Shown here piece after piece: positions 42,462-52,350 of a stretch of DNA of 64,000 nt. Each line of letters begins with the position of its first letter. The stretch's first letter is position 1. This DNA is from JBMYTN01 sp049604415. Its GTDB lineage: Bacteria; Pseudomonadota; Alphaproteobacteria; Rhodospirillales; Rhodospirillaceae. Below the pieces are notes generated by a model. The model was not told where the DNA came from, did no database searches, and saw only the letters and a program-made list of their open reading frames with translations. Where the stretch lies: the NCBI GenBank assembly GCA_049604415.1, contig JBMYTN010000001.1, forward strand, positions 168,332-232,331, written 5' to 3'. Made by a program: the position numbers and the translations under genes.

Positions 42462-44324
42462 TCAGGAAAAGCTGAACACCGGTCCACGATGGGGAAAGGC
42501 GATGCGACGCCCCTTGGGCAATAGGAAGGCGTGATCGCGTTTGATCCGCAGCACATCACACGCCCCATCCGTAATCACCAAAATCGGTCCGTCCTTGGGG
42601 AAGTCTGTTGCCTGCTCCAACAGGTGAATGCCCGGCATCAGGACGGTACCGCCCCGGCCGCGCATTTCGATCCGGTCGAGCAGCGCCTCCGGTTCCACAT
42701 AGCCCGCATCATGGGGTGCGGCGTCGCACTGTACCAAGCGCACATGGCCCACATCCCGGCTCATGGCATAGCTGACAATCGCCCCGATCGCCATGCCGAG
42801 ATCGGCCCGGCTCATGGAGCCGGAGGTGTCAATGACAGCACCAAAAGTGCGCGACGCCCGAAGCTCATCGGGATTGATCCAAGCCGGACGGGGAATGTCT
42901 GGTGTCGCCGATTGACGTCGATGCGCCCGAGCAAAGCTGCGCTTCTTTTCCAGGGGTGGAAAATACTGGTCGAGCCAGTGGGACAATGCCACATCCCAGG
43001 GGATCGGCGGCTGAGACAAGGCTTTGATTTCCTCGACCAATCCCGCCGGGAGCAAGCCGCGAGAGGCCCCCAGATGCAATTCCAGGCCTTCCAGCAGCGC
43101 CCGCCGGTAGAACCCATCCAGATCGAGGCCCCCGCCCTGCCACCAAGCGGGCGGCTGGTCTTGGATCATATCAGGCTGCGTGCCGTTTAAGGTGCGGGCC
43201 TTTTTGAGCTTCCGCTGCCAGCGCAAATTGGTGACGATCTGGTCATAGACCTCTTCCGCCGATTTGCCCCGCAGCGCGATGTCGTGCAAATAACCCACCG
43301 CTTCCGGCGGTGTCCCAACCCGCATCTCCAGCAGCCAGTCATTGATCACATAGTCGCAGGCAACATTCCACAGCCAGGGGTCGCGGCCTTGCTGGCGCTG
43401 GGTATGGCGCAGTCCGGCATGGAGCAGCTCATGGGCCATGACGAACTTTGCTTCCTCTTCGGTGAAGCGGTGTTTCGGGTTCACATAGACTTCTTGCAGC
43501 CCATCAGAAATCGCGGCAACCTCAACGCCTAAGGTTCTGCAAACCTCCTCTTTCTCGATCAGGGTAAAAGACGACGCGAGCGCGGCCAGCAAGGGATATT
43601 CAGAGATCACCCAACTCAACGCCCGGCGGACCACACTGTCTTGGCTGCGGCCTTCGCCCAGGGATGTCCGCGCCCCTCCGGCGACATCAATGGCTTGGGA
43701 GGCCGCAGCCCTGATCCCCCGAGCCAATTGACGGGTCCGTTGTTGGATGAGTTTTTCCGAGACCGTGAACCGCTCCGCAAAGGACCAAAAGGGCTGACCC
43801 GCCGCACCCAAGGACAAGTCCATCAGCTCTTTCGGCGCTGGAGACTGAGAAAAGACTTCGGCCAGCACCGCCTCGGACCCGCGCGGCAAACCGGATGGCA
43901 GTGCTGCCCAGCCCGCCGGTCTGGTGCCGACCCCGGCAAAGCCCATCAACTCTTCAGCTTTCACCCAACAGGCCAGATGCCATGCGAGGGCCTGTTTGGT
44001 TGGATCCAGATGCCCCAGCACAATGTGAAGCGCCAAACGGGCGATGACATAGGCCCACTCTGACGGCGTTGCCCGCCGCCGGATAGTGGGCCAAATCGTT
44101 AATTTCGGCTCATAGGCCCTGCCTGAGGCATAGTGGCTGTCCTTTAGCGGGGCTTGGCTCTCCACATGCAGCCATGTTCCCTGCGGCAGCTCCAGCGCCT
44201 TGTCTTTGTAGGTTAGGTCAAAAAGCGGCAAGGGTTGGATCAGGGGGTGTTTGCGGGCGATCTGCAGCCCCTGCCCGATGGCCTTTTTGTTCTCCGCATA
44301 TTTTTTGTCCTGGGGGTCCGCCAT
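42462..44324 (-). CDS. Putative metallopeptidase with C-terminal VWA-like domain (DUF2201 type)
   Basis: This 620-residue protein has a zincin-like motif HELLHAGLRH (His298, His302, with His307) in the middle domain. A C-terminal VWA-like domain carries the MIDAS start DTSGSMS at 499-505. This is the DUF2201 architecture: an N-terminal putative metallopeptidase domain and a C-terminal VWA-like domain. Its ATG shares one base with the stop of the upstream MoxR-type ATPase gene (TGATG), so the two are translationally coupled. Such pairs usually remodel or activate a client protein, with the ATPase unfolding it and the VWA domain recruiting it. The client is unknown. Confidence 0.87.
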   Translation of the reverse strand: MADPQDKKYAENKKAIGQGLQIARKHPLIQPLPLFDLTYKDKALELPQGTWLHVESQAPLKDSHYASGRAYEPKLTIWPTIRRRATPSEWAYVIARLALHIVLGHLDPTKQALAWHLACWVKAEELMGFAGVGTRPAGWAALPSGLPRGSEAVLAEVFSQSPAPKELMDLSLGAAGQPFWSFAERFTVSEKLIQQRTRQLARGIRAAASQAIDVAGGARTSLGEGRSQDSVVRRALSWVISEYPLLAALASSFTLIEKEEVCRTLGVEVAAISDGLQEVYVNPKHRFTEEEAKFVMAHELLHAGLRHTQRQQGRDPWLWNVACDYVINDWLLEMRVGTPPEAVGYLHDIALRGKSAEEVYDQIVTNLRWQRKLKKARTLNGTQPDMIQDQPPAWWQGGGLDLDGFYRRALLEGLELHLGASRGLLPAGLVEEIKALSQPPIPWDVALSHWLDQYFPPLEKKRSFARAHRRQSATPDIPRPAWINPDELRASRTFGAVIDTSGSMSRADLGMAIGAIVSYAMSRDVGHVRLVQCDAAPHDAGYVEPEALLDRIEMRGRGGTVLMPGIHLLEQATDFPKDGPILVITDGACDVLRIKRDHAFLLPKGRRIAFPHRGPVFSFS

Positions 44325-45397
44325 CACGACCGACCGGAGACCAGCCGAGGCAAGTCGCGCGCGATCTCGACCATGAACCAGTCGGGCAAGGCGGTGCCGT
44401 CTTCCTCTTCGGCGACAACCAGCTGGGCCATCTCCAAAGAGATCCGCGAGAGTTGGATCAGCCGGTCTTTGGCCGACAGCGCCAAGGTCTTGGCCTCGCC
44501 ATTGAGTTTCTTGGCGTCGTCCGGAAGTTCCTTGATCAGCCGGGCGCGAAAGGACTGGACCAGGAAATACAGGATGTCCCGTTCGTCCGGAGCCTCCGGC
44601 CAACCTTTCTCGCCCTTCAGAATGGCGGTTAAGTCAAAGGCCCGCAGGCTTTGGCGATAAAACGCGACGAACTGACGGGCATGGGCCGGTGTCAGCAGAC
44701 CGGACGCCAGAGTGTTGATCACCGCCTCGCTCAGGTTGGCAGGATCATAGGACTGCATGGCGTCAGATAGGATGTGCCATGCCCGAGGGGTGGAAAACGG
44801 CTCCTCATGCTTCGGCGGCTTTGACCACAAATGATCCGCACGCAGCTGGATATAGTCCAGGATCAACGGGTGAATGCCCGCCTCGCCTGCCCAGGCCATC
44901 CAATCCTTAACATCGGCCCGCAGCTGGACATGGGCCATGCGGTTGATCAGCGCCGAGGAAATCGGTTTTACAATCGCCGCATCTTGGGCGCGGTTGCCGG
45001 CCCCGATCACCACCGAGCCTTTGGGCAGCTCAAATGCGCCAATCCGGCGGTCATTGATCAGGCTGTAGAACGCCTTCTGCACCTCTTGAGAACAAGCATT
45101 GAGCTCATCCAAAAACAGGCAATAGGGCTCCTTGCGGGCGATCTGCGCTGGCGGGCAGAAGGTCGAGACGCCGTCCTCGATCCGGGGCACCCCGATAATG
45201 TCTTCGGGAGCGAGTTGCGAGCCGAGCATGGAGACGCAGGTCATCCCGACCGAGGCGGCGAACCGTTCCACCAAAGCGGATTTGCCGATGCCCGGCGGTC
45301 CCCAAATGAACACGGGTCGCACTGGGGCGACGTTCAACAGGAACTCGGACAGCTCGGAGGGTTTGAGGGATTGCGCGGCTTCCACGGAATGATCCAC
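44324..45397 (-). CDS. MoxR-family AAA+ ATPase
   Basis: This 357-residue AAA+ protein has Walker A GPPGIGKSA near residue 33, Walker B CLFLDELNA near 91 and a sensor-1-like GAGNRAQDAA near 131. A C-terminal helical lid completes the MoxR pattern. MoxR ATPases act as chaperones with VWA partners, and here the partner gene starts inside this gene's stop codon. The GTG start at 45397 has no clear ribosome site. It is divergent from the ABC exporter genes, with 174 bp between them. Confidence 0.9.
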   Translation of the reverse strand: MDHSVEAAQSLKPSELSEFLLNVAPVRPVFIWGPPGIGKSALVERFAASVGMTCVSMLGSQLAPEDIIGVPRIEDGVSTFCPPAQIARKEPYCLFLDELNACSQEVQKAFYSLINDRRIGAFELPKGSVVIGAGNRAQDAAIVKPISSALINRMAHVQLRADVKDWMAWAGEAGIHPLILDYIQLRADHLWSKPPKHEEPFSTPRAWHILSDAMQSYDPANLSEAVINTLASGLLTPAHARQFVAFYRQSLRAFDLTAILKGEKGWPEAPDERDILYFLVQSFRARLIKELPDDAKKLNGEAKTLALSAKDRLIQLSRISLEMAQLVVAEEEDGTALPDWFMVEIARDLPRLVSGRS

Positions 45398-45571
45398 TTA
45401 AACAAATAATGAACCGCCTTCATACAATCTTTGGTTACTTAATCAAGCCCCGAATGAGACCTGCTAGGGTGTTAAGCCGTTTCATCGCTGCGCCCCATGC
45501 AGCCGCCGATCCATCCAAAAGGTTTAAAGTCTCGTATAGGATCTTATGTCAGGAGTTGAAAGGATCCCTGC

Positions 45572-46288
45572 ATGCTTGATCAACCGACGTCCGAACGCAT
45601 TTCCCAGCCCCCTGTTACGGCACCCGCTGTCGTCACCCTGACCGGGACCCATTTGTCCTATCCTTCTCCCACTGGCGAGGTCGAGGTCCTGCGCGGGGTC
45701 GACATCTCCATCGCCGCTGGGGAGATCGTCGCGGTGACCGGACCCTCGGGATCGGGCAAGTCCTCCCTGATTGCGGTGATTGCCGGTCTGGAGACGGTGA
45801 CCGGTGGCGGGGTGCGGGTGTTGGACCTGGATCTGGAGCGGGCCAGCGAAGCACAACGCACCGCCCTGCGCCGCCGGGATATGGGGGTGGTGTTCCAATC
45901 CTTTCATCTGGTACCGGCCATGAGCGCGCTGCAAAACGCCGCCCTGCCCCTGATGCTGGCCGGAGACCCGGACAGCGAAGCCAAAGCCGCTGTCATGCTG
46001 GAGCGCGTTGGTCTGGGCCATCGCAAAACCCATCTGCCCTCCGCCCTGTCCGGCGGCGAGCAACAACGGGTTGCCATTGCGCGGGCCTTTGCCGCCTCCC
46101 CCCGCCTGGTGCTGGCCGATGAACCGACCGGCAATCTCGATCAAGACACTGGCGATGCGGTGGTCCGTGTGATGTTCGATCTGGTGGCGGAGACCGGGGC
46201 GTCGATGGTTCTGGTGACCCATGACAAAGTCTTGGCCGAACAGTGTGATCGCAAAATCGTCATCAATGCCGGTCAGATCGTCCGATGA
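45572..46288 (+). CDS. ABC transporter ATPase (LolD/YbbA-like)
   Basis: This 238-residue ABC ATPase has Walker A GPSGSGKSS near residue 60, signature LSGGEQQR near 155 and Walker B LVLADEPTGNLD near 172, with His switch LVTHD. The class with DEPTGNLD belongs to MacB/LolD/YbbA-type exporters and lipoprotein-release systems. Its stop overlaps the ATG of the FtsX-type permease by 4 bp (46285-46288), so they form one transporter. Confidence 0.92.
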   Translation: MLDQPTSERISQPPVTAPAVVTLTGTHLSYPSPTGEVEVLRGVDISIAAGEIVAVTGPSGSGKSSLIAVIAGLETVTGGGVRVLDLDLERASEAQRTALRRRDMGVVFQSFHLVPAMSALQNAALPLMLAGDPDSEAKAAVMLERVGLGHRKTHLPSALSGGEQQRVAIARAFAASPRLVLADEPTGNLDQDTGDAVVRVMFDLVAETGASMVLVTHDKVLAEQCDRKIVINAGQIVR

Positions 46289-48834
46289 AGGACGGCATCG
46301 CACCCGCGCCCTCTCCCTCCGCTAATCCGGGTACCGTGCTGCGCACCTTGGTCCGTGCCGAATGGGCAGCGGGCGTTTATGGTCTGCGCCTGTTCATGGC
46401 CTGTGTGGCCATCGCAACCTTCATGATGGGATCGGTGTGGATCCTGGGCGACGGCCTGTCCGGGATCCTATCCCGGGGCGGCACGGTCTTCCTTGGCGGT
46501 GATGTGGCGGTCACCACTTCCGGCGCGCCCCTTGAGGAGCAAACCCTTACGGCGCTCAGCGATGTGGGCGACCTGTCCCGCGTGGCGGAGCTGTTGTCCT
46601 CGGCCCGCTATGGCGAGGCCCGGGTCGCCATCGAACTCAAAGGGGTTGATGCCGTTTACCCGCTCTATGGCGAGATGCTGCTGGAAAGTGGACGCTCCCT
46701 GGGCGAGGCCTTGCGCTCTGGCAGCGATGACGTGCCCGCGATCCTGGTTGAGCCCTCCTTGTTGTCGCTGACCGGAGCCACCGTTGGCGCGGTGATCCGG
46801 CTAGGCGATCAGGATTTCCGCATTGCCGATGTGATCACCCGGGAGCCGGACCGGCTGTCCGCTGGCCGGTTTATGGTCGGCCCCCGGGCCATCGTCGACA
46901 TGGAGGCCCTGCAGGCCAGCGGCCTGATCCAATTCGGCTCCCTGGTGGATTACCGCTATCGGCTGCGGGCCAATGAGACCTCTCCGAGCGACCTGCCCGG
47001 CGCAGTCCAAGCCCTGGAGCCCGAAACCAGCTGGGAACTCGAAAATCCTGCCGATGCCGGGGACCGGGTTTTGGAGACGGTGAACCGGACCACCACCTTC
47101 TTGGGCATCGCCGGGGTGGTCGCTCTGGCCATTGGCCTGACGGGGGCTTGGGCCGCCGCCAAGGCCTGGACCCAGCGCCGGTCGCGAACCATCGCCCTCT
47201 ATCGCCTCTCCGGGGCGTCGCCAAATATGGTGTTCGCCCTGCATGGCGTCATCATCGCCATTGCCAGCCTGGGCGGCTTGCTGCTGGGGCTGGCGGCCAG
47301 CCTGGCGGTTGCGGTCCCCTCCTTAGATCTGATCACCGCAAGGCTGCATGTGTCCTGGCTGGCCAGCGATTTGATGGCTCAGCTGATCATCGTCACCCTG
47401 ATTTTGATCATTGGCCTGATCGGCACCAGCCTTCTGGCCTTGTCCGGGGCAGCCCGGATTTCGCCGGGGGCCGCCATGCGCAGCGGGGATGCCCCGCTCC
47501 AGACCGATCCGCGCCATGCGATGATTGGGGCTGGAATCCTGTTGCTGGCGGTCCTGCTGGCGGTGATGAGCCTGCCGATCCCCGCATTGGCCGGTCTGGC
47601 GACCTTGGGCCTGTTATGGTCCATGGCAGCCCTGGCTTTGGCCTCGGTGGCCTTGTCCCGAGGCCTCGGCCGGACAAAGCCCCGTGGGTTCTTCAGCACC
47701 GTGGTGTTGCAGAACCTAACCAGCGCCGGGCAGACCGCAACCAAATCCGTCGCCATCGGCATTGGCATTGTCGGCATCACCACCATTGTCGCCGCCCAGA
47801 CCTCGTTAAACGGGGCTCTGACGGCGGAACTGCCGGAGAAAGTGCCCGATCTGGTGTTGATCGATGTCCAGCCGAGCCAAATCGAGGCGATCCGCAGCCG
47901 GATTGAAACCAGCCCGGTCTTGGGCGGGCTGCAGGCCAATCCATTCATGCGCATGACCATCATTGCCATCAATGGTGTACCGGCCCAGGACGCCCTGGTG
48001 CGCCAGGACAAATCTTGGGTCATCGAGGGCGACCGGGCATTTTCCTGGGCGGCGGAGCCAACCGGAGCTGAGCTGCTGGCGGGCGAATGGTGGGATCCGG
48101 CCTATGACGGTGAGCCCCTGGTGTCCCCAGAAGAGGACATGATGGAGGCCTTCGATTTGGTGCCCGGTGATCAGGTCACCTATAGCGTGCTGGGTCGGAC
48201 CTTTACGTCTGAAGTCGCCAATATCCGGATGGAATATCACCGGACCTTCCGGCCGGAATATTTGATGATGGCCTCGCCCATGCCCTTCCGCGATACGCCG
48301 CATACCTGGATCCTGAGCCTCCAGGGCGAGACTGATGACGCCATCGATGCCTTGATGCGCGAATTGGCCCAGGACTATCCCAATGTCACCAGCATCGATA
48401 TCCGGCGTATCGTCACCCAAGTCCGGGGTGCGGTGGATGGGGCCACGGGAGCCTCGGCGCTGATGGCCCTATTGCTGGTGATCGCCGGTGCCTTGTCGGT
48501 TGCTGCCCTTGTGGCCTCGGATGTCGATGCCCGCCGTCGGGAAGCTCTGGTGTTTTCCATGGTTGGGGCGTCCCGGCGCGAAATTGCTTTGGTCCGCCTG
48601 ACCGAAGCCGCTGCGATTGGGGCGATCGCCGCCCTGTTTGGTGGCCTCGCCGGTTGGTCCATTGGGTATGGTGTTGTGACAGGCGCACTCGGGGTTGCCT
48701 GGGCACCGAGCCTGATGGTGTTCCTGCTGCCCGTCCTGCTCGGCATCGCGGCATCGGTGGTGGCCGGTCTGGTCGGTGGCTTTGGCGCAGCACCCCGTGG
48801 CCGAGGCCAATTGGTTCGCCAACTGGCTGGATAA
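46285..48834 (+). CDS. FtsX/YbbP-type ABC permease
   Basis: This 849-residue permease has an N-terminal helix (about 30-50), a large periplasmic domain and an FtsX core (about 260-390). A second group of helices follows (about 410-500), then another periplasmic domain and the C-terminal FtsX core (about 715-840). Duplicated FtsX halves in one chain are typical of YbbP, the partner of YbbA. Substrates of this group are not firmly known; the fold suggests mechanotransmission or release of a hydrophobic molecule from the inner membrane rather than import. It overlaps the ATPase gene by ATGA. Confidence 0.9.
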   Translation: MKDGIAPAPSPSANPGTVLRTLVRAEWAAGVYGLRLFMACVAIATFMMGSVWILGDGLSGILSRGGTVFLGGDVAVTTSGAPLEEQTLTALSDVGDLSRVAELLSSARYGEARVAIELKGVDAVYPLYGEMLLESGRSLGEALRSGSDDVPAILVEPSLLSLTGATVGAVIRLGDQDFRIADVITREPDRLSAGRFMVGPRAIVDMEALQASGLIQFGSLVDYRYRLRANETSPSDLPGAVQALEPETSWELENPADAGDRVLETVNRTTTFLGIAGVVALAIGLTGAWAAAKAWTQRRSRTIALYRLSGASPNMVFALHGVIIAIASLGGLLLGLAASLAVAVPSLDLITARLHVSWLASDLMAQLIIVTLILIIGLIGTSLLALSGAARISPGAAMRSGDAPLQTDPRHAMIGAGILLLAVLLAVMSLPIPALAGLATLGLLWSMAALALASVALSRGLGRTKPRGFFSTVVLQNLTSAGQTATKSVAIGIGIVGITTIVAAQTSLNGALTAELPEKVPDLVLIDVQPSQIEAIRSRIETSPVLGGLQANPFMRMTIIAINGVPAQDALVRQDKSWVIEGDRAFSWAAEPTGAELLAGEWWDPAYDGEPLVSPEEDMMEAFDLVPGDQVTYSVLGRTFTSEVANIRMEYHRTFRPEYLMMASPMPFRDTPHTWILSLQGETDDAIDALMRELAQDYPNVTSIDIRRIVTQVRGAVDGATGASALMALLLVIAGALSVAALVASDVDARRREALVFSMVGASRREIALVRLTEAAAIGAIAALFGGLAGWSIGYGVVTGALGVAWAPSLMVFLLPVLLGIAASVVAGLVGGFGAAPRGRGQLVRQLAG

Positions 48835-48945
48835 AAGGGACAGCAATGAGAGAGGGTTGGCGTATTTTGCTCACACGCTAAATACGCCCGCCTTTGCTAG
48901 AGCCAGCGCAGGAACACGCCTCCTCCCCCAATGGGTGAACAGGGC

Positions 48946-49179
48946 CTAATGCAAGCTCAGCAGGACCTCGACATCCCGGTTGCTCAAGCGGGCCATCAAG
49001 GCCCCCTCATCCTTATTCAGGACCCCGCCCTGGGTGGTGTATTGCTTTATCTGACGGGCCACCTCGCTGGTGGACTGGTAATAGAGCTCCGGGTTCTGGC
49101 GGCTTAACTCACCCAAAAGCCGCTGCAGCAGGATCTTTTGCTTTTCAGCGTCGGTTTCCGATTTTTTCTCTTGGAGCAT
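48946..49179 (-). CDS. Small hypothetical protein, helical
   Basis: This encodes 77 residues beginning MLQEKKSETDAEKQKILLQR, mostly charged and helical, with no membrane segment and no family I recognise. A ribosome-site-like AGGAT lies upstream of ATG 49179. It is isolated, with its stop about 110 bp from the end of the convergent permease gene. Composition is protein-like, so I regard it as probably real. Confidence 0.55.
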   Translation of the reverse strand: MLQEKKSETDAEKQKILLQRLLGELSRQNPELYYQSTSEVARQIKQYTTQGGVLNKDEGALMARLSNRDVEVLLSLH

Positions 49180-49332
49180 GGCAAACCCATCCTAAAGTCT
49201 TTGAGTTGCGTACAGAGTGGTTGAAGGCAGTCAACCCATGGCTGGGTGATGATTTCCTCAATTACCTTAATACGGATGATCCTATTGCCTGGGTCAGTCT
49301 GTTTTTGCCCTTTGACCGGAAAGGGGAGCGCA

Positions 49333-49959
49333 ATGATGAAGTGGTTTGCCAGCCGGGGAGCCGCAGTCCCCGCAATCGCCCCGAACACGCCAGAGGCCAG
49401 CGCCTCCGCCCTGCCCTTTGCCGAACGCGTCGAGGTGCTGAACAAAGACCCTTATCTGATGGTGGCGGATAAGGATCTCCGCCTGATCTCTGTCTTTGAT
49501 GACCTGCGCTATGATCGAGCGGATCTGGATATGCTGTCGGGCCCCATGCGCCGCCGAGCCCTGGAAAAACTAAAACCCATGGGCTTCGTCCAACGCTCCG
49601 GATCCCTGATCGAGAACAGTGCCGAGGACATTCGCATCCACCTGCCAAAATTCCGGGCTTTGGGGGCCTCGCCGTTCGATGCGCTGCGGGATACGGAGGT
49701 CCGCCCGCAAGATTACGCCCTGCTGACCCCGACCCAAACCGCCGCGCAGATCATTGGTTCCTATCACATCGATACCGTCGTGGCGTTGCTCAAAGCCCTG
49801 GTGGTCAAGCATCCGGTCAACCTGCTCCGATTGGTCGATTTCCTGGAACCCGATCCCGGACATCAAGCCTTCCAGGACGCCGCTGTTGGCCATTTGCTCT
49901 ATGTCCAACGCGAGGCGGTCTCCAAAGAACCTCTGAAGACCCGCCGCGCCCTGCGGTAA
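49333..49959 (+). CDS. Hypothetical cytoplasmic protein
   Basis: This 208-residue soluble protein begins MMKWFASRGAAV. It has a hydrophilic C-terminal half (LGASPFDALRDTEVRPQDYA, then IGSYHIDTVVALLKALVVKH) and no membrane segment. I do not recognise the family. GGGGAG precedes two adjacent ATG codons (49333, 49336); upstream in-frame codons to 49246 look non-coding. The next gene on this strand begins 134 bp downstream. Confidence 0.65.
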   Translation: MMKWFASRGAAVPAIAPNTPEASASALPFAERVEVLNKDPYLMVADKDLRLISVFDDLRYDRADLDMLSGPMRRRALEKLKPMGFVQRSGSLIENSAEDIRIHLPKFRALGASPFDALRDTEVRPQDYALLTPTQTAAQIIGSYHIDTVVALLKALVVKHPVNLLRLVDFLEPDPGHQAFQDAAVGHLLYVQREAVSKEPLKTRRALR

Positions 49960-50093
49960 GCTGGGGCCGTGTCCCATTGCCGACAGTCTTGCACCGAAAT
50001 TCTACCTAGGGACTGAACCGCCTTGAAGGCCTGGGCGGCATTGCATAGTTCTGGGGGCAACCTTGTTCCGGTCGGTCTGCAGAAGGATGCCCC

Positions 50094-51443
50094 ATGAGCG
50101 AAGCCCAGACCCCAAGTCTCTCCCACCGATTGCGCGGCGTCCCACCCGGGTGGTGGCTGGTGGCCGCGCTGCTTTTGATCACAACGGTGTTGTGGGGCAT
50201 TGGGGTCTTGGTTGCCCGTCCGGCCAGCGCGCTGAACCCCTGGCTGGGTCCGAGCCTGCTGCTGTCCGATTGGGCCATTGCTTTGCTGGCCGTCATTCTG
50301 CTGGCGACCACCCGCAGCCGCTCCATTGAGCCCCTGTTCGGCGGCTTGGACCGGGCGGTGCGGTTTCACCGGCAGTTGGCCCCCATCGCCATTGGGATCA
50401 CCTTCATCCATGTGTTGATGTATATCCCGCCTGCGTTGTCCGAAGGCCGCACGGTGGCCCATGTCCTGATCCCGTTTTGGTCGGAAAACCCCAATGAGAG
50501 CCTGACCGCCGGGGTGTTCTGGCTGCTCGTGGCCTTGACGGCAGCGGCCTATAACAAGACTTGGCGCTATGAGCGCTGGTTGCTGGTCCATGGCCTGCTG
50601 GGGCCAGTGTTCCTGATGACCTCGGCCCATGCCCTGATGCTCGGACCGGTGATCCAGGCCTTTGAGCCCTTGCGGTTCTGGATGTGGGCCTTGGTGCTGG
50701 TCGGTGCCGGGGCGTGGATCTATCGGGTGCTGCTGTTCCGACGGGTCGCGCCGCATTACCCCTATAAGGTCGAACAGGCCACGGTGGTTGGCGACAACAC
50801 CTTGGATCTGGTGATGCGACCCAAGGCGCGGCGGATGATGTTCGAGCCCGGTACCTTTGTCTTTATCCGCCGACCCTCCGGTGGTCTGCCGGGCCAGGAG
50901 CGCGAGGCGCATCCGTTTTCGATCTCCTCTGCCCCAACGGAGCGGGATCTGCGGCTGTCGATCCGGATGGTGGGCGATTTCACCAAGGAACTCACCAGCT
51001 TGCAGCCCGGCGATCCCATGGAGGTCTATGGGCCCTTTGGCGGGTTCACACCGCATCGCTATGCGGGCTATCGCCGGTTGGTCTGCATCGGCGCGGGCAT
51101 CGGCATCACCCCTTTCCTGAGCATGATGCGCTTCGAATTGGCCAATAATGACTTCCGCCGGATCTGGCTGTGGTATGTGGCCCGGACCGAAGACGGTGCC
51201 CCCTATCACCAAGAGCTTTCCGATCTGGTGCTCAAAGCCGACAGCTATGTGGATTATGATTTGTGGCTGACCGGAGAACGGGGCCGCCTGACCGCGAAAA
51301 AGGTCATTGAAGAGGTCATGCTGGATGATTTCGCCGTCATGCTGTGCGGATCATCCAAATTCACCGAGGATATGACCCGGCAATTCCGGGCCGCAGGGCT
51401 GCCGGAAGACCGCCTGATCTTTGACGATCTGTCCTTCCGCTAA
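50094..51443 (+). CDS. Ferric-reductase-like flavocytochrome
   Basis: This 449-residue protein has about six membrane helices in the first 225 residues, carrying heme-ligand-type His in FHRQLAPI, FIHVLMY, LVHGLLG and SAHALML. An FAD-binding barrel (HPFSISSAP near 284) and an NAD-binding domain (CIGAGIGITPFLSMM near 330, MLCGSSKF near 420) follow. This is the ferric reductase / NADPH-oxidase-like layout: electrons go from cytoplasmic NAD(P)H through FAD and heme across the membrane. The acceptor (iron, quinone or oxygen) cannot be told. It is convergent with the STAS gene, 43 bp apart. Confidence 0.9.
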   Translation: MSEAQTPSLSHRLRGVPPGWWLVAALLLITTVLWGIGVLVARPASALNPWLGPSLLLSDWAIALLAVILLATTRSRSIEPLFGGLDRAVRFHRQLAPIAIGITFIHVLMYIPPALSEGRTVAHVLIPFWSENPNESLTAGVFWLLVALTAAAYNKTWRYERWLLVHGLLGPVFLMTSAHALMLGPVIQAFEPLRFWMWALVLVGAGAWIYRVLLFRRVAPHYPYKVEQATVVGDNTLDLVMRPKARRMMFEPGTFVFIRRPSGGLPGQEREAHPFSISSAPTERDLRLSIRMVGDFTKELTSLQPGDPMEVYGPFGGFTPHRYAGYRRLVCIGAGIGITPFLSMMRFELANNDFRRIWLWYVARTEDGAPYHQELSDLVLKADSYVDYDLWLTGERGRLTAKKVIEEVMLDDFAVMLCGSSKFTEDMTRQFRAAGLPEDRLIFDDLSFR

Positions 51444-51486
51444 ACCGCCCATCATCGTGGTTGGCGTGGTGTTTGGGTTTGGGGCC

Positions 51487-51822
51487 TCAGGCGGCAGCGG
51501 ACAAAGCGGCGTCCCGGTCCTCAACCACGGTGAGGATGGAGAGAAATCCGCTGATCTCAAAGACCTCGGTAACATTGGGCTGCAGGCCGCAGAGGACAAA
51601 TTTGCCCCCCAACGGCTTGATCTGCTTGGCCATCATCAAGACAAGGCGCAACCCAGCGCTGGAAATATAGGTCAGCGTCGACATGTCGATGACAACCCGA
51701 TTGGTCTCTGGCGTGATCAGGCCCTTCAATTGGTCTTCGACATCCGGGGCGTTGCTGCCGTCCAGACGGCCTTCGATCATCACCACTTGGATGGCGTCCA
51801 CTGTCTCGACCGTCACGCTCAT
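51487..51822 (-). CDS. STAS-domain anti-anti-sigma-factor-like protein
   Basis: This 111-residue STAS protein of the SpoIIAA/RsbV class has the phospho-switch Ser in DMSTLTYISSAGLRLVL near residue 55. Unphosphorylated STAS proteins bind the HATPase partner, releasing a target. AAGG nine bases before ATG 51822 supports that start over the Met three codons earlier. It is the last gene of the minus-strand run; 102 bp separate it from the kinase gene, so it may also have its own promoter. It completes a phosphatase-kinase-STAS partner switch. Confidence 0.9.
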   Translation of the reverse strand: MSVTVETVDAIQVVMIEGRLDGSNAPDVEDQLKGLITPETNRVVIDMSTLTYISSAGLRLVLMMAKQIKPLGGKFVLCGLQPNVTEVFEISGFLSILTVVEDRDAALSAAA

Positions 51823-51924
51823 TCGGATCATCCTTCACTAAAAACAGAACCCAAACCCTTTGCCGGGGTGTACCTGAAGCCCAACGAGTCTGTCCAGCGG
51901 GTCGGAACAGGGTTCTAGCAAATC

Positions 51925-52350
51925 TTAACGCCGCAAAACCATTCGCAGTTCATTGTGGTCCTCAGCCCGGCGGTAGCTGACATCATCCATGGTCTGGCGC
52001 AGAAGATGAATGCCCAAGCCGCCAATCGAGCGGTCCTCCAAAGCGGCCTCAAGATCGGGTGCAGAGGCCTCGGTAAGGGGGTCAAAGGGCGGGCCATTGT
52101 CCCGCAGACGAATCTCGATCTGTTGCGCATCAGCGTGCAAGGCAAGGCTCAACAGCGGAGCCTCAACGCCCTCGAGGCCATGGGTGATGACATTCATCAA
52201 CGCCTCCTCGATCGCCAGTTGCAGGGCGTTCCCTTCCCGGGGGCTCAAGGCTCCGTCCGCCACCAAAGCCTCCAGCTGGTCCGCCACCAGGCTGACATCT
52301 GTCCGCTGCCCCGAGAGCTGCCAGTGCCGTGATAGCCCCACCTCAGACAT
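51925..52350 (-). CDS. RsbW-like serine kinase / anti-sigma factor (HATPase_c_2)
   Basis: This 141-residue GHKL ATPase has an N-box in IEEALMNVITHG, a G1 box DNGPPFD and a G2-like GGLGIHLLRQTMD. It is of the RsbW/SpoIIAB class, which phosphorylates the STAS partner and sequesters a sigma factor or other target. ATG 52350 lies eight bases inside the end of the phosphatase gene (stop at 52343), so the two are translationally coupled. No sigma-factor gene is adjacent, so the final target is open. Confidence 0.88.
   Translation of the reverse strand: MSEVGLSRHWQLSGQRTDVSLVADQLEALVADGALSPREGNALQLAIEEALMNVITHGLEGVEAPLLSLALHADAQQIEIRLRDNGPPFDPLTEASAPDLEAALEDRSIGGLGIHLLRQTMDDVSYRRAEDHNELRMVLRR

Noticed and set aside
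48859..48888. Inverted repeat after the FtsX-type permease as terminator
   Set aside because: A 9-bp stem exists (arms 48859-48867 and 48880-48888), but the loop is long and no T-run follows, so I do not call it a terminator.
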